From the NCBI RefSeq assembly GCF_902459465.1, contig NC_047067.1, positions 14,148,840-14,212,839 on the forward strand: a stretch of DNA of 64,000 nt. Direction: 5' to 3'. The stretch is from Asterias rubens (taxonomy: Eukaryota; Echinodermata; Asteroidea; Forcipulatida; Asteriidae). The notes below the pieces were generated by a model, which ran no database searches, was not told the DNA's origin, and saw only the letters and a program-made list of their open reading frames with translations. Within the stretch, counting starts at the first letter, position 1; every line of letters starts with the position of its first letter. The position numbers were made by a program, and so were the translations under genes. Below, piece after piece: positions 11,042 to 26,000 of this stretch.

Positions 11042-14000
11042 CTGGGAAGAGAAATGGAATTGGAATGAGCATAATCAGCATCAAGACAAGATTTGTAGTT
11101 ATGAAACTTGATTATTTGAAATTTGAAATTTCATGCCAGTAGCCATCCTCAACAGTCTGAATATCTCTATCCGAAGTAGTGTGAAGCTGCGATGTTTTAC
11201 AGAAATTTTTCCTTAAAAAAGGCACTGGTCACACCTTTGGTATTTGTCAAAGACCGATATTCTCACTTGGTGTATCCCAACATATGCATAAAATAATAAA
11301 TCTGTAAAAATCTGTAAAAATTTGGACTCGATTGGTCATCAAAGTTGCAAGAGAATAATGAAAGAAAACATATCATTGTCGCACAAATTGGTGTGCTTTC
11401 AGATGCCTAAAAAGGCTTCAGTATACGCGCATTTTAAACATGACGCACATGACACTCGCAGTTTGTACGCTCATCAGCAGATTGTGCGTTCACATTTACA
11501 GCATTTTTTGGTTCGATGACGCATAAAAAGAACAAACGCACTATCATGCAAATAGCCGTACAATTGCCGTACAAAACTTCAAGCTTTTGCATTGGTTTGT
11601 ACATAAACATGGATGCGCCCACACGGCTTCAAAACTTTAGTGCGTCTAGAACAGGGTGTTAGCGCTCTAGTCAATATATATAGCTCTATGATCCTACCCA
11701 ATCAAACCGGTGCACGCAGCCACATTGCCGTCTGTGTGATCCTCATCAGCAGCTATCTGTTCAATAAAGGCGATAATGAAAGACACGTGGGAAAACACCA
11801 AGTCAAGCTCAGCTGCAACAAAAAAGAAGAAAATATACAAAATTATAAAATCTACTTGGAGTAAAGAAATCAGGTTATAATCACGGGTCTGTATAACAAA
11901 TGAACAAGTAAATCATTCTAAGAAAACAACAGATAATCTTAAGTAGGATTTTGAAACTTTGCATGGTGGAAATACGATATGGAAAGGTTTGTAATGACTA
12001 TCTCTAATAAGTTGGGGTGGTTCTGAAAAGAACTGTTGGTTTCAACTTGATGTTTTGATCAGTTTGCTCTGATCGTATTCTGGAGAAAGCAGAAGACGAT
12101 CAGAGCATACTGATCGAAACGTTGAATTGAAACCAACGGTTCTTTCCAGAACCACCCAAAGTCATTATAGAGATAGTCATTACATGGTGTTACCGCAAAC
12201 CTTTCCATAACATAAAATCTTGCTGATTTGTGTTGCCTTGGTACATCCTAAAGTATATTCAATTCAATTCAATATACATTTATTTCCACAAAACATTTCC
12301 ACAATATTATAGTAATACATACAGGTATATATATAAATGATAGAAGAAAAAAAATAAACTGGCGAGAAACGCGTGGAGGCAAGGCCCAAAATAAGCCAGG
12401 TAGCTTGTAGTGGCTTGCCTTTACATAACGAAATAGATAAACTACAGGTAAATGCTTAGGACAAAACACAGACGAAACAGACAGACATACAGACCGTCAG
12501 ACAAACAAACAGACAGACAGACAGACAAACAGACATACATACATACGAACAAACTACTGGAGAAAATGACAATGACAAAATAAGCAAAAACTACAATGAG
12601 AATATAGGTAAAAGAACTATGCTGGGAAATAAGGAACTTTTTTATTAGATATTTTGAGCCTAGCCACAGAGGATGAGGTTTTGATAGTCTGGTCAACCGA
12701 ATTCCAAAGACGAGGACCAAAGTAGGGCCACTGATTTTCCGCGATCGCGGAAAACGGACGGAATTCGCGGAATCTGCCCTTTGAAACGGAAAACGGGATT
12801 TCAGAAAATTTGATTTTTTTTTTTTTTTCTTGACGCCAAAACTATTGAAATTGCATTCTTTATTAAGATTCTTTTTGTTAAACTAAAAAGGCATCAGAAA
12901 TCAGACCATTAAAAAGTACGAGATCGTAACCGTGGATCATTCTGTTCTACTTCACACCATCCTCAATGTTTACACACATGGTGTACACACGTTGTTAACA
13001 TGGTTAAGCGAAGGGCATTATTCGCGGCACGTTTTAAACATTTTTTGTTCACCCAAATTGCATTTTCTCCCTCTCTTTTACCAACAATAATACACAAACT
13101 AGCTTACCTATGATCTATAAGAACACATACAATGTTTTTTCATCTCGGAAAGGTCTAAAATAAAACCGTAAACTGTCAACATTCTGTCGCCAAAGCGAAA
13201 ACAAAATGGCTGACATTTTGTTTGTGGATGGAGAATGGTCACGTCCATAGACTTGTTCCCAAGTCTTTGATCATGCTGAAACAGCGCCCTCTTGTGGATA
13301 CACTCCTGTCATTAGCCTACAATGTGGCTGATGCAGAGAATCAACTGCAGTTTTAGACTTGGAATCAAGTCTATCACATCATGTGCATTGATACTGCAGT
13401 CACAGTGCAACCTTTTTAGAACAGCAGTATACAAAATAATCCACAATTATAAAAAAAAGTATTTTTTTGAAATTTGTCAGTTCAAATGAACATTTTACGA
13501 AGTCAACAGTGCAACTTATCTCAAATTGATTTTATAAGTGTGTCCCTGGGTATTAAACAACCTTTTATCTAATTAAAAAAACATGAAACGGAATTTTTTG
13601 TGCCTGAAACGGAATTCATGTTTTTGCCAAACGGAATTTGCACTTTTCTGAAACGGAAAATCAGTGGCCCTACCAAAGTGACACATGTACGATTGATGAC
13701 ACTTTTTGATCCCACAAAAAAGTTTGTACTTGTACGACAATGGCGCTTTCAGAATAAATAAAACAGATGATATAATTTTTCTACCCAAAGCTTCAAAATA
13801 AAGTATTTGAAGAAATAGATTCGTGCACTCAATATGGTTGGGCCCCTTATGGTCCCAAAAATTTGAATTTGTGCGAGATTTGCACAGTGGCACTTGTTCA
13901 AGAGAGAAAACTTATCAATAGGCTATAAAATATAGCACTACGAAAAGTGTGCCAAGTGTCATACTTACGACTGCTTTTGTTTTCATCGCTTTTCAAACCC

Positions 14001-17000
14001 TGCACGATGCCTGTGTACGCCTCCAAACACCCTTCTCTTAACTCGTTCAAACAGTCAACCATGTCATAATCACTCTGGACAAGATAAACAAAAAGATTTA
14101 TAATAATAATAATAATAATAATATTCAGTCTTTATATAGCACTTTATACACTATGTCTAAAAGCGCTTCCCACATTATTACCCCGATCACTGGGCCATTT
14201 CATTCCTTAAACCATCTCAGCTCCCTGGGGAGTATACAGCCTGGGCCACCAATTATGTAGTGCACTAAGCTAAACCAACCAAAAGAACCATCTCTGCCCT
14301 CATAGGTACCCATTTACAACTGGGTGGAGAGAAGCAATTATAGTAAAATGTCTTGCTCAAGGACACAAGTGTCACAACCGGGATTCAAACCCCCACTCTG
14401 CTGAAACCCAGAGCTTAAGTTTGGTGCTGTTATCCGCTCGGCCACGACAACCCAAAAAGGTACACATTCAAATAAAGATTACCATATACTTTCCTTTGGT
14501 AATCACTCATTTTCTAGTATCATTTCACTTTGAAGAAATGTGGTTATGGACAAAGGTATCAATTTTAAATCCCCAAAAACTTTGAATCTGAGAAACAATT
14601 TTTTTTAGAAATGTTTCTCAAATTGTATATTCGTATTACAAATTACTCTTCCTGCATGGACATAAAACCTGCTCCCAATTTTTAACACATCGCAAAAAAC
14701 GTGACCACCTTTTAATATGAAATTTTTACATTTCAGTTTTGTTGTATACTTCTACATAAATAAGGGAATCAATGTGTGGTGAAGAGGTTTTCAACTAGTG
14801 GTTTAAACCCGCCGAGGCCTGGTTCTTCGTCTCGGTAAATTATCAAGAACCAGGCCTCGGCGGGTTTAAACCACTAGTTGAAAAGCGATTCAACACACTT
14901 TGATTCCCATTCATAAATACCTTTTCGGTCAAAAAACATCAACACTTTTTGTCAAAAAGTAAAATAAATGAAAAAATTGCAAAAAAAAAGCGTCATGGCC
15001 TTGTTGCCCAGGTTGTATACTCCCAAGGGAGCTTGGAAACATTAAAAGGACTCGGGAAAGTACTGAGTATACAGTGCTAACACACATCGGTGTATGGGTA
15101 AAAAAAAAAAAAATTAATATTCTTTATCCCCGATGCAAATTTAACATCTCTGATATAAAAGGAATGTTATTGGCCCTATGACGAGGGCACTAATGTAAAG
15201 CGCATTGAGACGGTTATTGTGAAATGCGCTATATAAGAATTTGTTATTGTTATTAAAGATGTCTCCACAGGGATGCAATAGTAACAGAATGTGAGCAGCC
15301 AAACATTTGACATGACTTTGCTTACCTTGTCCACTTGTGTTTGTGACGCTTGCTGCAGTGTTTCCAACACCAGGGGAAGGTACACCTTGAATTCTGGACC
15401 GATAGCTAGAGCGATGTCTCCGAACACCGAGAGAATCTGTGGCTTAACCGACCTGTGAACTTGGTCATTCTGCAAAACAAGAAAAATAAAAAATAAATCT
15501 TCCAAAATTACCAGCCTAATACATTCCACATTATATCACCTGTGACTGGTATCCTGGGCCCAATTTCATAAAGCATGTAAGCACAAAAATGAAACTTCTT
15601 CCTTAATAAAAACAGGATTTCCAACCAATTTTCATGTGATTTTCAGGATAAGCAAACAACAGCTGAATGTCAGTAACAAGCAGTATGCAACAAATTAAAA
15701 TTTGGTTGGTAATCTTGTTTTTTATCGAGGAAGAAATTTCATGCTAAGCAAATTTTTGTGCTTACATGCTTTATGAAATTGGGCCCTGCTCATTTTCGTC
15801 CTTAGCAGAGAATTTGTAAGCACTAATTTCTCCATAAGCAGCTGGGCAATTCAAAGGTCAGTCGCATTACACTTTTCTGTGTCATTTCTTGACCTTGGTG
15901 CTAGTAGTTCTATGTGAGATACTCTTTCCACTAAGTTTATAGACTGGTTTGAACTCGACACCCAAGGCTTTGAAGTGATAGTATTAGAAACGTTGTGGGC
16001 TTGGTACTCTGGATGTTATAACATCGTTAAAAGCGGTCAGTCGCATTACACAGAAAGGACATGGTAAAAAATACACTAGTCACAGTTCAAAAGTTTCCTC
16101 TAACTAAAAAACTTGCGAAAGTTTTACTACATGTAACACACAACTCTTATACACGAGTCTCCAACAGGATACTTATAAATGGTCAGCAACTTGAACTTTT
16201 AGGTATACATGGCAAAACCATGGTCAGTCGCATTACGGTCAGTCGCATTACAGTTTTCCAATCAATTTAGCCAAGTCTACATAGAGCCCAAGCTGAGTTC
16301 TTATTTGGCAAAAATGTGGTTCATTCCTTGTCAACAACTTAAAAAATTGATTTTATATGTAAGCTATAACTTCCAAGTGGAACGAATGTTGTGACACAAA
16401 TTTCACTTTTTGGTGTCATGTCCATGTTTGCTTGGAATTGCCCAGCTCTATAAAAATTGGGGCCATGTCTCAATTAGCGCCTTTAGAATCTCTCAGGCGG
16501 ACTTTGGCGCAATACAAGTTTACACTATTACATTACTAAACGCTTCAACAAGACCATGTGATCTCCTGTCAATTGAATGGAGAACCTGAAGAATGGATTT
16601 AATGATGATGATGTCGTATGCTATGCTGATCTCATTCTAAAGTCTGTAAGCAAGTTTATAGCTAGGTCCTCAGCGCGGTGAAGGGCTTCGATTACACCAT
16701 CATGGTGAGAGAGTCGGTAGTCAGCTATAATGTGGCATCATCTGGGGTTCACCACAATCACAAAGCGGAGATGCAATGTAGCCCCACTTATGTAGACTGC
16801 TGCGACATGGCCCTACGTCCGTACGGAACCGGTTCAAGAGGCACCAATGGCCGCGGGAGAGGTGTGGATTTAATGAATAAACATTTATGCTTACCCTTAA
16901 GTTTGTGAGCAGATATTTCATGATTTCATCACAGATGGGCAGGATGGCGGTGTTCATGGCCCTGCAAATATCCCCAACGAGTCCCACGGCCACTACGCAG

Positions 17001-20000
17001 ACTTGATGCTCCACAAAGTTCTCCAGGCCCATGAACAAATGCACCTTGAAGGCCTCCAGATATTTGTAGAAATCCATTCCGAGAACTGAAAACAAGACGG
17101 GAGGGGGATGAAAATACAATGTTTCCGCTGATTGTACATATAGGTTTTCTCGGTCAAATTCAGAAAATGAGCAATTTCATTTTCATGCGTTCGAGTTGAA
17201 GCCGTTTTGCCTCTCCAGTTTTTACTGCGTTTGAAATTCAGAATTCGGCCATTCAATTTCGTTTTAAGTTGATTCAAATTTTTTTAACACTCTGTTCAAT
17301 TTAGCGTATCGTCATTCTTTTTTTGTAGGCACACACGCCTCAAGAAGCGTTGCGAATTTAAATGCTACTTTGATGAATTGTTATATTGAATGATTATTTT
17401 GTTAAATCGAATGACACAACATTACATTTGACTAATCATAAAACGAAATCGAATTACCCTTTTCAGTAGCATTCGATTTCGCCAAAATAGAATAGCTTGG
17501 TGGTTAAATTGGCTGCTCATTTGCCGAAATTGACCGAGAAAACCTATACTATTACCAAGTACCCAGTGAAATCATTTCACCAGGTGTTGTTTCATAATTT
17601 TGGTTTTTACACATACACCGATGTGTGTTAGCACTGTATACTCGGTACTTTCCCAGAGTCCTGTGAAAAAATATCACATGCATGTTACTCGGGTGGGATT
17701 CGAACCCACGACCCTTGCAATTCTAGAGCAGTGTCTTACCAACTAGACTACCGAGGTTGCCCGGTAGCTAGAGGCAGTTCGAATCCTATGTTTTGGCAGC
17801 GGGTATTATTATTCTTTATCCCCGATGCAAATTTAACATCTATTATAGGCGTTGTTTCATTTGAAAGACAAAGAAAATTTTGCATAATTCTCAACCATCG
17901 CTTGAGGTGTTTATAAAAAAAATACAATCAAATACTACCATTGATATTCACTTGTGTCAGATTTCCCGACTGGCACCCCATACAAAGTTATTGACAAAAT
18001 AGGGAGACCGCCAACATAGGGCAAAAAAGCCCAATAGGTAGAGCACCAGCCCATTAATCTGGAGTTTGTTGGTTCGAATCCCGCTTTAAGTCAATTTGTC
18101 TTTGTTCAACCCCAAATCTTTATAATGTGATCAACGTTGTATCTTGCACACTGCAAACATGTAACTTGGCACCTAAGCTGTTGGAAGTGCATCAGGATAC
18201 TTTTGAAGATACAACATTTTTGCACCGACATAACAACATAAAGAATTGTCAGGTCCAATGCACAAGCTTCCTTAAGGGCACTGGACACATTTGGTAATTG
18301 TCTAAGACCAGTCTTCTCACTTGGTGCATCTCAACATATGCATCAAATAACAAACCTGTGAAAATTTGAACTAAATTCGTCGTTGAAGATAAGAGAGAAC
18401 AATGGAAGAAAAAACACCCTTGTCGCACAAGTTGTGTGCTTTCAGATGCTTGAATTCAAGACCTCAGCTGTATTTTTTTGTAATTTTTTATCTTTTAACT
18501 TTGTACATGGAATCGATTTTGGCCTTCGAGCCATCTGTTTAAATTTCAATTTGTTGATATAAATATACCAGAAATATACAATAGTCCGAATAAGAGCTAA
18601 TCAAACCTTGGCATATCTCTCTTCTAGACAGACTGTTTCCTACTATAAGGCATTCATCAGCAGAAGGGCAAAAATAGAATACAAGTAGCATCTTAATGTA
18701 TTTGTAATCAAGTGCGCGCGCTCGTGTTACGCGCGTAAGTACTCGTTCAAGTCACTGAAGCAAGCCACACCTCTCCGATGCCTGCACTTGTAGACGATGT
18801 CGCTTCTCTTATTTAGTGTACCTAGATCTGGCCTACATATGATAAATGTACTTCTCTGCTACCCACAAATTGCATAGAAATATACCAGAAATATACCAGA
18901 AATTACCGGAAATGTATATGTATATTAAATTTGTTCACCTTCTACTAGAGTTCCAACGGCTAACAACGCATCTTCTTGTACACCACCAGCCCTCATGTTA
19001 CTGGACTTAAACATCTGGAGCAGGGACGTCATCACTTGGTCTGAGATAATCAAGGCATCTTCCCGCTTCATCTTTCTTAAGACACTCTGGGGTGAGATAA
19101 GAAACAGTAGGAATGAGTCATCGTTGATGTTTGTTTGTTTGTTTGTTTTTCGCTTTTGTAGTGTCTTGTTTGGTTTTTACCAACGGATAATTACTTGTTT
19201 TTGCTGAATTTCACATATTCAAAACAAATTACTTAATTTGATTTTATTACACTTCTGCACTTGCACAATACTACAAAAAGAAAAATACAGGGTAGAATAA
19301 AAGATACAAAAACATAGTATGTATAATAAAAGGCTTGGGTATCATCCATCAGAACCCTGGCTGGTAGAGCAGAAAGCTTAAGGTCACAAGTGTCAAAACC
19401 AGGACTCGAACCCACACTCTGCTGATCAGAAACACGCAACAAATATAAGCCCACACACTTGCTTACCTGTAATGTAGCGCATAGCAATGACTGCAGATCA
19501 TTGTACTGCATACGATCTGACGCAGACTGGATTTGGGCCTGAGGGAAAAAAAGAAAATTCTAGTTAAACTATGATCATCTATTGTAGTGTATTGTTAAAT
19601 ACCAACCCAAAGTGGTTAAACACCTATTGTTAAAAAATGAATTCCCTTGTTTGAGTTTTCAAAAGCAACTGGGAAGAAGCAAAAAGCTTGCATGTACAAC
19701 GTAGACCTTTTCGTAAATACTATTGCGCATGCGCACTGTTGAATGAGGTGCATTGTGGGATAGATATGGATCAAATTTGATCACCAGCTAGACCACAATG
19801 CACGCTATGTTCAATTGCCATTAATAATAACCTGGATACACCTGTAGGACAGCACTTCAATCTTCCTAATCACTCCATTTCTGACCTGATTTTACAGGGC
19901 AAAGAGGCACTAGGCAACCACAGAGAGATTGTTCATTTGAGTAGGGAGAAACTGTGGATAAGGCGCCAACCAGACCATTCAACCCCATGGTTCTGAACAT

Positions 20001-23000
20001 CCAAGAAGCAAATGACTGATAACCCTATCCTTGCCTTCTCCTTTAGCCTTCAAGAAAAACTCTGCAAGGGTTGAAACGTCAGGCCATCAACTATTTAATG
20101 CATGTTGAATTACCATAAGAATATAGCTTAAGATAACGTGCTTACCTCCATTTGTAAAATTATGCTTATTCTCTCCATGATGACTGAGGTGGTCTTCTGA
20201 ACAGTTGTGTAACAATCCTAGCAAAAAAATCATAATAATTAATAGATGTTTGTTTTGCATTGAGGATAAAGAAAACAATTTGCTCAGTGGTTCCATCACT
20301 TCTTTTACAATGCATTTGCTACAACACCTTGAAAGGGATGGCCCATATGACCAAAAGTGTACTGGGTTCTTTTACATAATATCAAATAATATCAAAGTCT
20401 TATATAGCGCACGTATCTACCAAACAAGGTACTGAAGGTGCTGAATATATACAAACTTTGAGAAAGATAGGTTATTGCAGTGATGGATTCTGAGACCTAA
20501 TTATGTAGCACTTATAAGGGTTTACAAGGTGCTACGGCGCATTAAGCAGCGACAACCAGGACCACGGGGGCGAACCCCTTCTCTTTTCGATAAGTGCACT
20601 GGGTTCTTTCACATGCGTTACACAACACATGGGACCAACGGCTTTACTTCCCATCCGAAGGACCAAGCAAGTGTAAAGTGTCTTGATAAGGACACAAGTG
20701 TCACAGCTGGGGATTCGAACCCACACTCTGCTGATCAGAAACACCAGAGTTTGAATTCGGTGCTCTTAACCGCTCGGCCACGACACTTTTACATGCATTA
20801 CACAACACACAGGAGGGCCGGTTTCCACAAACCTGTGCACTGTTCTTCATTAACTCCATCAAGGCTTCATATGCAGCATTTCTCAGGTTGGCTTGATGTG
20901 CATCCGTTCTGATGGGGGGAAAATAACGGAATAGAATAAATATGGGAATAACAGAGTGGCAATGGGTTCTTAAATGGCCATTTAAAACCGGCAAGGTCGT
21001 GGCGGTGCGATAAAGGCCCTAACCGAAGGCGATGGCTTTTATCATGCGGCCACGACCTTGTGAAAAACGGCTCCTTTTGAAGTAAAGCAGTTTTTGAGAA
21101 AGAGGTTATTTCTCACTCAAATATATTGACAAATATATTAACAGACTTCAGCTAAAGCCTTTATTTTAGTCTGAAAGCACACGCATTTGTGCAACAAGGT
21201 TTTTTTTTTTCCATTATTCTCTTGCAACTTCGATGGCCAATTGAGTAAAAAAAATCACAGAATTGTTGTTTTATGCATATATTGGGATACACCAAGTGAG
21301 AATACTGGTCTTTGACAATATGTCCAGTGCCTTTAAAGAAAAAAAGAGGTTTGCCTTACCTATCCGTGGTCTTCAGAAGTTTATCGACGATGACCTCAAA
21401 GTTTCCCGACAGGCAGTAGGTCTCAGGCTCCTCACCGTCGGGCAACACAGCAATGGCCGTCTCATAAGCTGCCTCAGCCAGACTGGAAAAAGCCTGTTAA
21501 CAAAACAAACAAATGTTATTATTACAAATATAGCTATTATTAATATATATTTCTGGTAATAAAAACCAATGTGAATTGAATCACTGTAGCTCGAAAGACT
21601 GAGGAAACCTGTAGAAAGTAAAGGGTGCTTGCTATGTGGACCAAAAACACAGGGGTAATGCCCTGTTATAATGGTGTATTGTAGCCAAGCGGTTTCTAAT
21701 CAGCAGCCACAACCAGAAACATCAGGGCCCAATTTCATAGTGCTGCTTAGTGGACGATTTTGTGCTTACGTTGCAATTTCTATTTCATAGCGCTGCTAAC
21801 CGTAAGCACACGAAAAGGCATGCTAACCTTCCGGTGCTTACCGCACAAAAATAAATGTTGTCACAATGCAAATCCACGGTAAACACGCAATATGGCTGCC
21901 CAATTTTTCTGCTAACCTGTGTAATATGCTAAGGCTTAAGCAATTTTTTCTGCTACAGTAAGCACGCAAATTTGCGTTAAGCAGCGCTATGAAATTGGGC
22001 CCAGGACTAACCAATGGTCCAGTCGTTAGACTGCAGGACTTGCAATCCCCAGCTAACCACTGATTTCACAATGACTAGAATAAATATTGTCATCTAGTTA
22101 CTGAACCGCAATGTCTGGATTTGTTCATTTCATAATAGACACCAAACCAATGTTTGTATGAGAGAGGTTTGGCTGTTGCCAGCTTGGTGTTATGTCCCTT
22201 TGTGGGAGTTTGCCGAGTTCCCTTGATGGGAAGATCAAGCCCCCTTCTCTTTGCGCCAAGAGTAACTGGGTTCTTTAACATACAAAACACAATACATGAG
22301 AACTATGGCTTCATGTCCCATCCAAAAGACGAATCAAAAATAGTTAAGTGTCTTGCCTATGAACACAAGTGTCATGATCGGGACTTGAACCCACATCTAT
22401 TCAGAAACAACAAAACTTGATCCAGTGTGATTGACAGCCTCGCCACAACACTGGCACAATAAAATGTCAACTACTCACCCAGCAAATGTTAGCGGCAACT
22501 CTCGGCTCGGCATCTAAGCTCTCCACCAGGGCGATCAGCAAAGGTGGGAAGTTCTGGTCATTCAGGACGGCCTCCGGAAGAAGCTCGCAGATACGGCCTA
22601 ACGTCCACGCCACAGTGTCGCGCACAACGACGCTCTCGTCGGACAGACGAGCGATGAGCTTTTCTGCTGCGTCAGTTACCAATGGCTTCAGTTGTTCAGG
22701 ATCTGGACCCTCTAGGATAGACCCTGTAATTGGAAGGAAAGAACAATTTGTATACTACACTGAGAAATTTGGGGGGGAAAAAAAGTGGGGAACTAGTTTT
22801 CTCTGCTGAATAGTCTTGGTTCACTCAAACAACCTTGTACATTATACAAATATTGACTGTTTCGACTGCTATGGTTAAAACTATGACTCCCGAGGTGATC
22901 CCTGGAGCGTTCTATTTTCCCGAGGCGAAGCCGAGGGAAAATAGAACGCTACAGGGATCACCGAGGGAGTCATAGTTTTTAACCATTGCACGAGTAATAG

Positions 23001-26000
23001 CAGTCAATATTTGTTTTATAACACCCCAAACATTTCTAAATACTGTACTATTATTATTAAGTAACAGACCTGAATGCTACACTCCACGGACGACGCGAAT
23101 ACAGATTGCAAACACTTTTACTGTGCTGCATGTAGTGTCGTGCAATCCGATATGGTTACAGACTATTAATTTATAATCCTCGTACACGCAACGGACGTCT
23201 GGGTACTGCACACCATGTGCTAGTCTTCGGACTAGCGCATGGCAAACCGACGCACTATCACATGGCCGTCGTCTAGCAAAACTAAGACATGTCATGTGAC
23301 GCGCTCTAAACCAATGAGCAGGCAGAATACTTGTAAGGGGTGTTATAAAGCGTTTTATCACATCTGGTGGCATCTGAAATGTATTATTCTCATTAATAAT
23401 ATATCTTTGATGAACAAATTGTAAAGAAGTATCATCATCACGTCGCCATCTTAGAGGTTAAACAATGATGAAACAATGGAAAGCGCGGTTTAGAGAGACG
23501 GCGCCCTACTCAAATGATATCGTTCTCACAGCAGTTGGCAAGAAACAGGATTGGGGTGTCGCAGAGCACTGAACTCAAGCGCTGATGTTTCTGTTCAGCA
23601 GAGTGTGGGTTTGAGTCCCTGTCAGGACACGCACAAGTGTCCCTGAGCAAGACACTTAACTATAATTGCTTCTCTCCACCCAGGGGTAAATGGGTACCTG
23701 TGAAGCAACGTATAGTTTCGAGAGAGAAGTAATTTTCCACGAATTTGATTTCAAGACCTCAGAATTAGATTTTGAAGTCTCAAAATCAAGCATCTGAAAG
23801 CACACAACTTTGTGTGACACGGTGTTTTTTCTTTCATTATTATCTCGCAACTTCATTCAACAACCAATTGAGCTCAAATTTTCAAAGGTTTGCTATTTTA
23901 TGCATATGTTGAGAAGACTGGTCTTTGACAACTACCACCAGTGTGCAGTTGTCTTTAAAATAAATAAATAAATGAATAATTACCAAAGCTCATCACAGCA
24001 GCGTCTCTCTTTTTCCAGTCGTTGTTCTCAAAGTTGTCGTTGATGAAGGGAACAATGTGCTTCATGATATCGTTCTCGCAGCAGTTGGCAAGGAGCATGA
24101 GACAGACACCGGCAGCTTTGCATGGGTTCCATTCGTCATCGTCGTCACCCTCATCCTTCGATGAAATCAGCAAACAAAATTGTTAAAATTGCAGTATTTT
24201 TATTCTTTGTATATGCATCTGCAATTCGGCTTTTTGGCCGTCATGTTTGCCTTTTAAATTAGAAAAAAAAAAAAACTAAATCACATAGCAAGTAATATTT
24301 TAAGGGAAGCTTTCTACTATCATCATTTTCAAACTGTGTGAGTTTAGTGTGAATCTGTGGAAATCGTGTTTTGAGTCCTACAAAAAGTACCCAGACTCTT
24401 TAAGTTGGCTTCTCTGAGAGTCCTTGGCTTCGCAAACAGAATTAGTAAATGAAATGAAACGAAATCTCGTACCTGGTTTGTGAGTTTAAGTGTAAGCATT
24501 GGCACCAGGTACTCCAGCGCACCCTTGGCGTAAAACTTGCTTGTGTGCTCGGGAACACGTCCCCCCTCTTGAGCCTGTAGCAAATAAAACATTTTATTAT
24601 TATTATTGTTATTATTATTTATTTGGCATTCGACAATAAACAACTGGACTCTGTTGCATACACAGTAGTACTGGATACCCCTACCCTCTAGGTTAACACA
24701 GGGTTCTCAAGGGCCCAAGTTGCCCGGCGAGACTTCGTCTCTCGTCCTGCATCCAGGTGCCTAACCAAGGCCCTTTCCTCCTTTCTTAAATACAGCGCAG
24801 AGGAATTTTAAGGAAACAAAAACCCTCTACAATGGGTAGCCATAGGGACGGCCAACTGGAATTTACATGACTCCATTTATATTCCAAAATTACAGGGGAA
24901 TATAGATAATATAAATCACCTGTATAATCACATTGTGACAATGACCCAGGAGCATACAAAAGAGCCAGCAACACATTTCACCTAATAACTGTGGCCTGTG
25001 GACCTTTGCTTCCTATGCTACTGGCTTAAAAAACATAGAGAGAAGTTAAAATTATACTATTTTATATATGTCCAGCAGAAAAAGGGGGAAAATTATTATT
25101 TAAAAATTACACAAGGAAACATTGACAAAAATAGAAATGTGAAAAGTGTGAATGTCCCCCTTAAGAAGGCCCTGCTTGCCCTCTCTGTCCTGCTTGAATA
25201 CAGGACCGAGTTGGTCATGCAGGCTCATGGGGGACGGTGCTCTGCTGGCCCCCTTGGGTCTTCTCCTCGGAAGGCCTCCGAATCCTACTGCCTCTGTCTG
25301 TTGAGTACCAAGTTATATATATATAACCTTATGGGGTAACATTTCGTGAAACTCACCTCAGATGCCTCGATAGAAAGATCCATCTCCTCGTCACAAACAT
25401 TGGACCAGAACTCAATTCCTTGCAGCGCTATCTCATCGATGTCACTCCGAATTGCCTCAACAGAAATCTATTGATTCAAATTCAAACAAATCCAACGTTA
25501 ATCACTCATTTGCCGATTTTCACAATTAGTTCTTTAACACAATCATAATATTTGGTCCTTATAAAAAAGTATATTAGCTACATGTTCATAACACATAATT
25601 ATGGCCAAGGCTTTAATTGGCTTTTCAGGCCAGTAAACAACTTTGCTGATTATTCTGAGGGCCCAAAAAACAGAAATCAGACTTAAGTAGGCAAAATATC
25701 TCGCCTCTTAATACAAGTAATCATGATAATAATGATATAATAAACCATATGCAGGTTTTTGGGGGTGGGGCAGGGTTGTGTAATTGGAATGAGTTTTTGT
25801 TTTATTTTAAGTTTTAAAATCCTACTTTGTACATGGTGTTACTGCAAACCTTACTAGATTGTATATCCACCATGCAAAGTTTCAAATCCTACTCATGTAC
25901 ATGGTGTTACTGCAAACCTTACTAGATTGTATCTCCACCATGCAAAGTTTCAAATCTTACTCATGTACATGGTGTTACTGCAAACCTTACTAGATTGTAT

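Noticed and set aside
13573..13893. 106-codon minus-strand frame overlapping the 950-bp TIR element
   Set aside because: It crosses the element boundary and shows no transposase motif.
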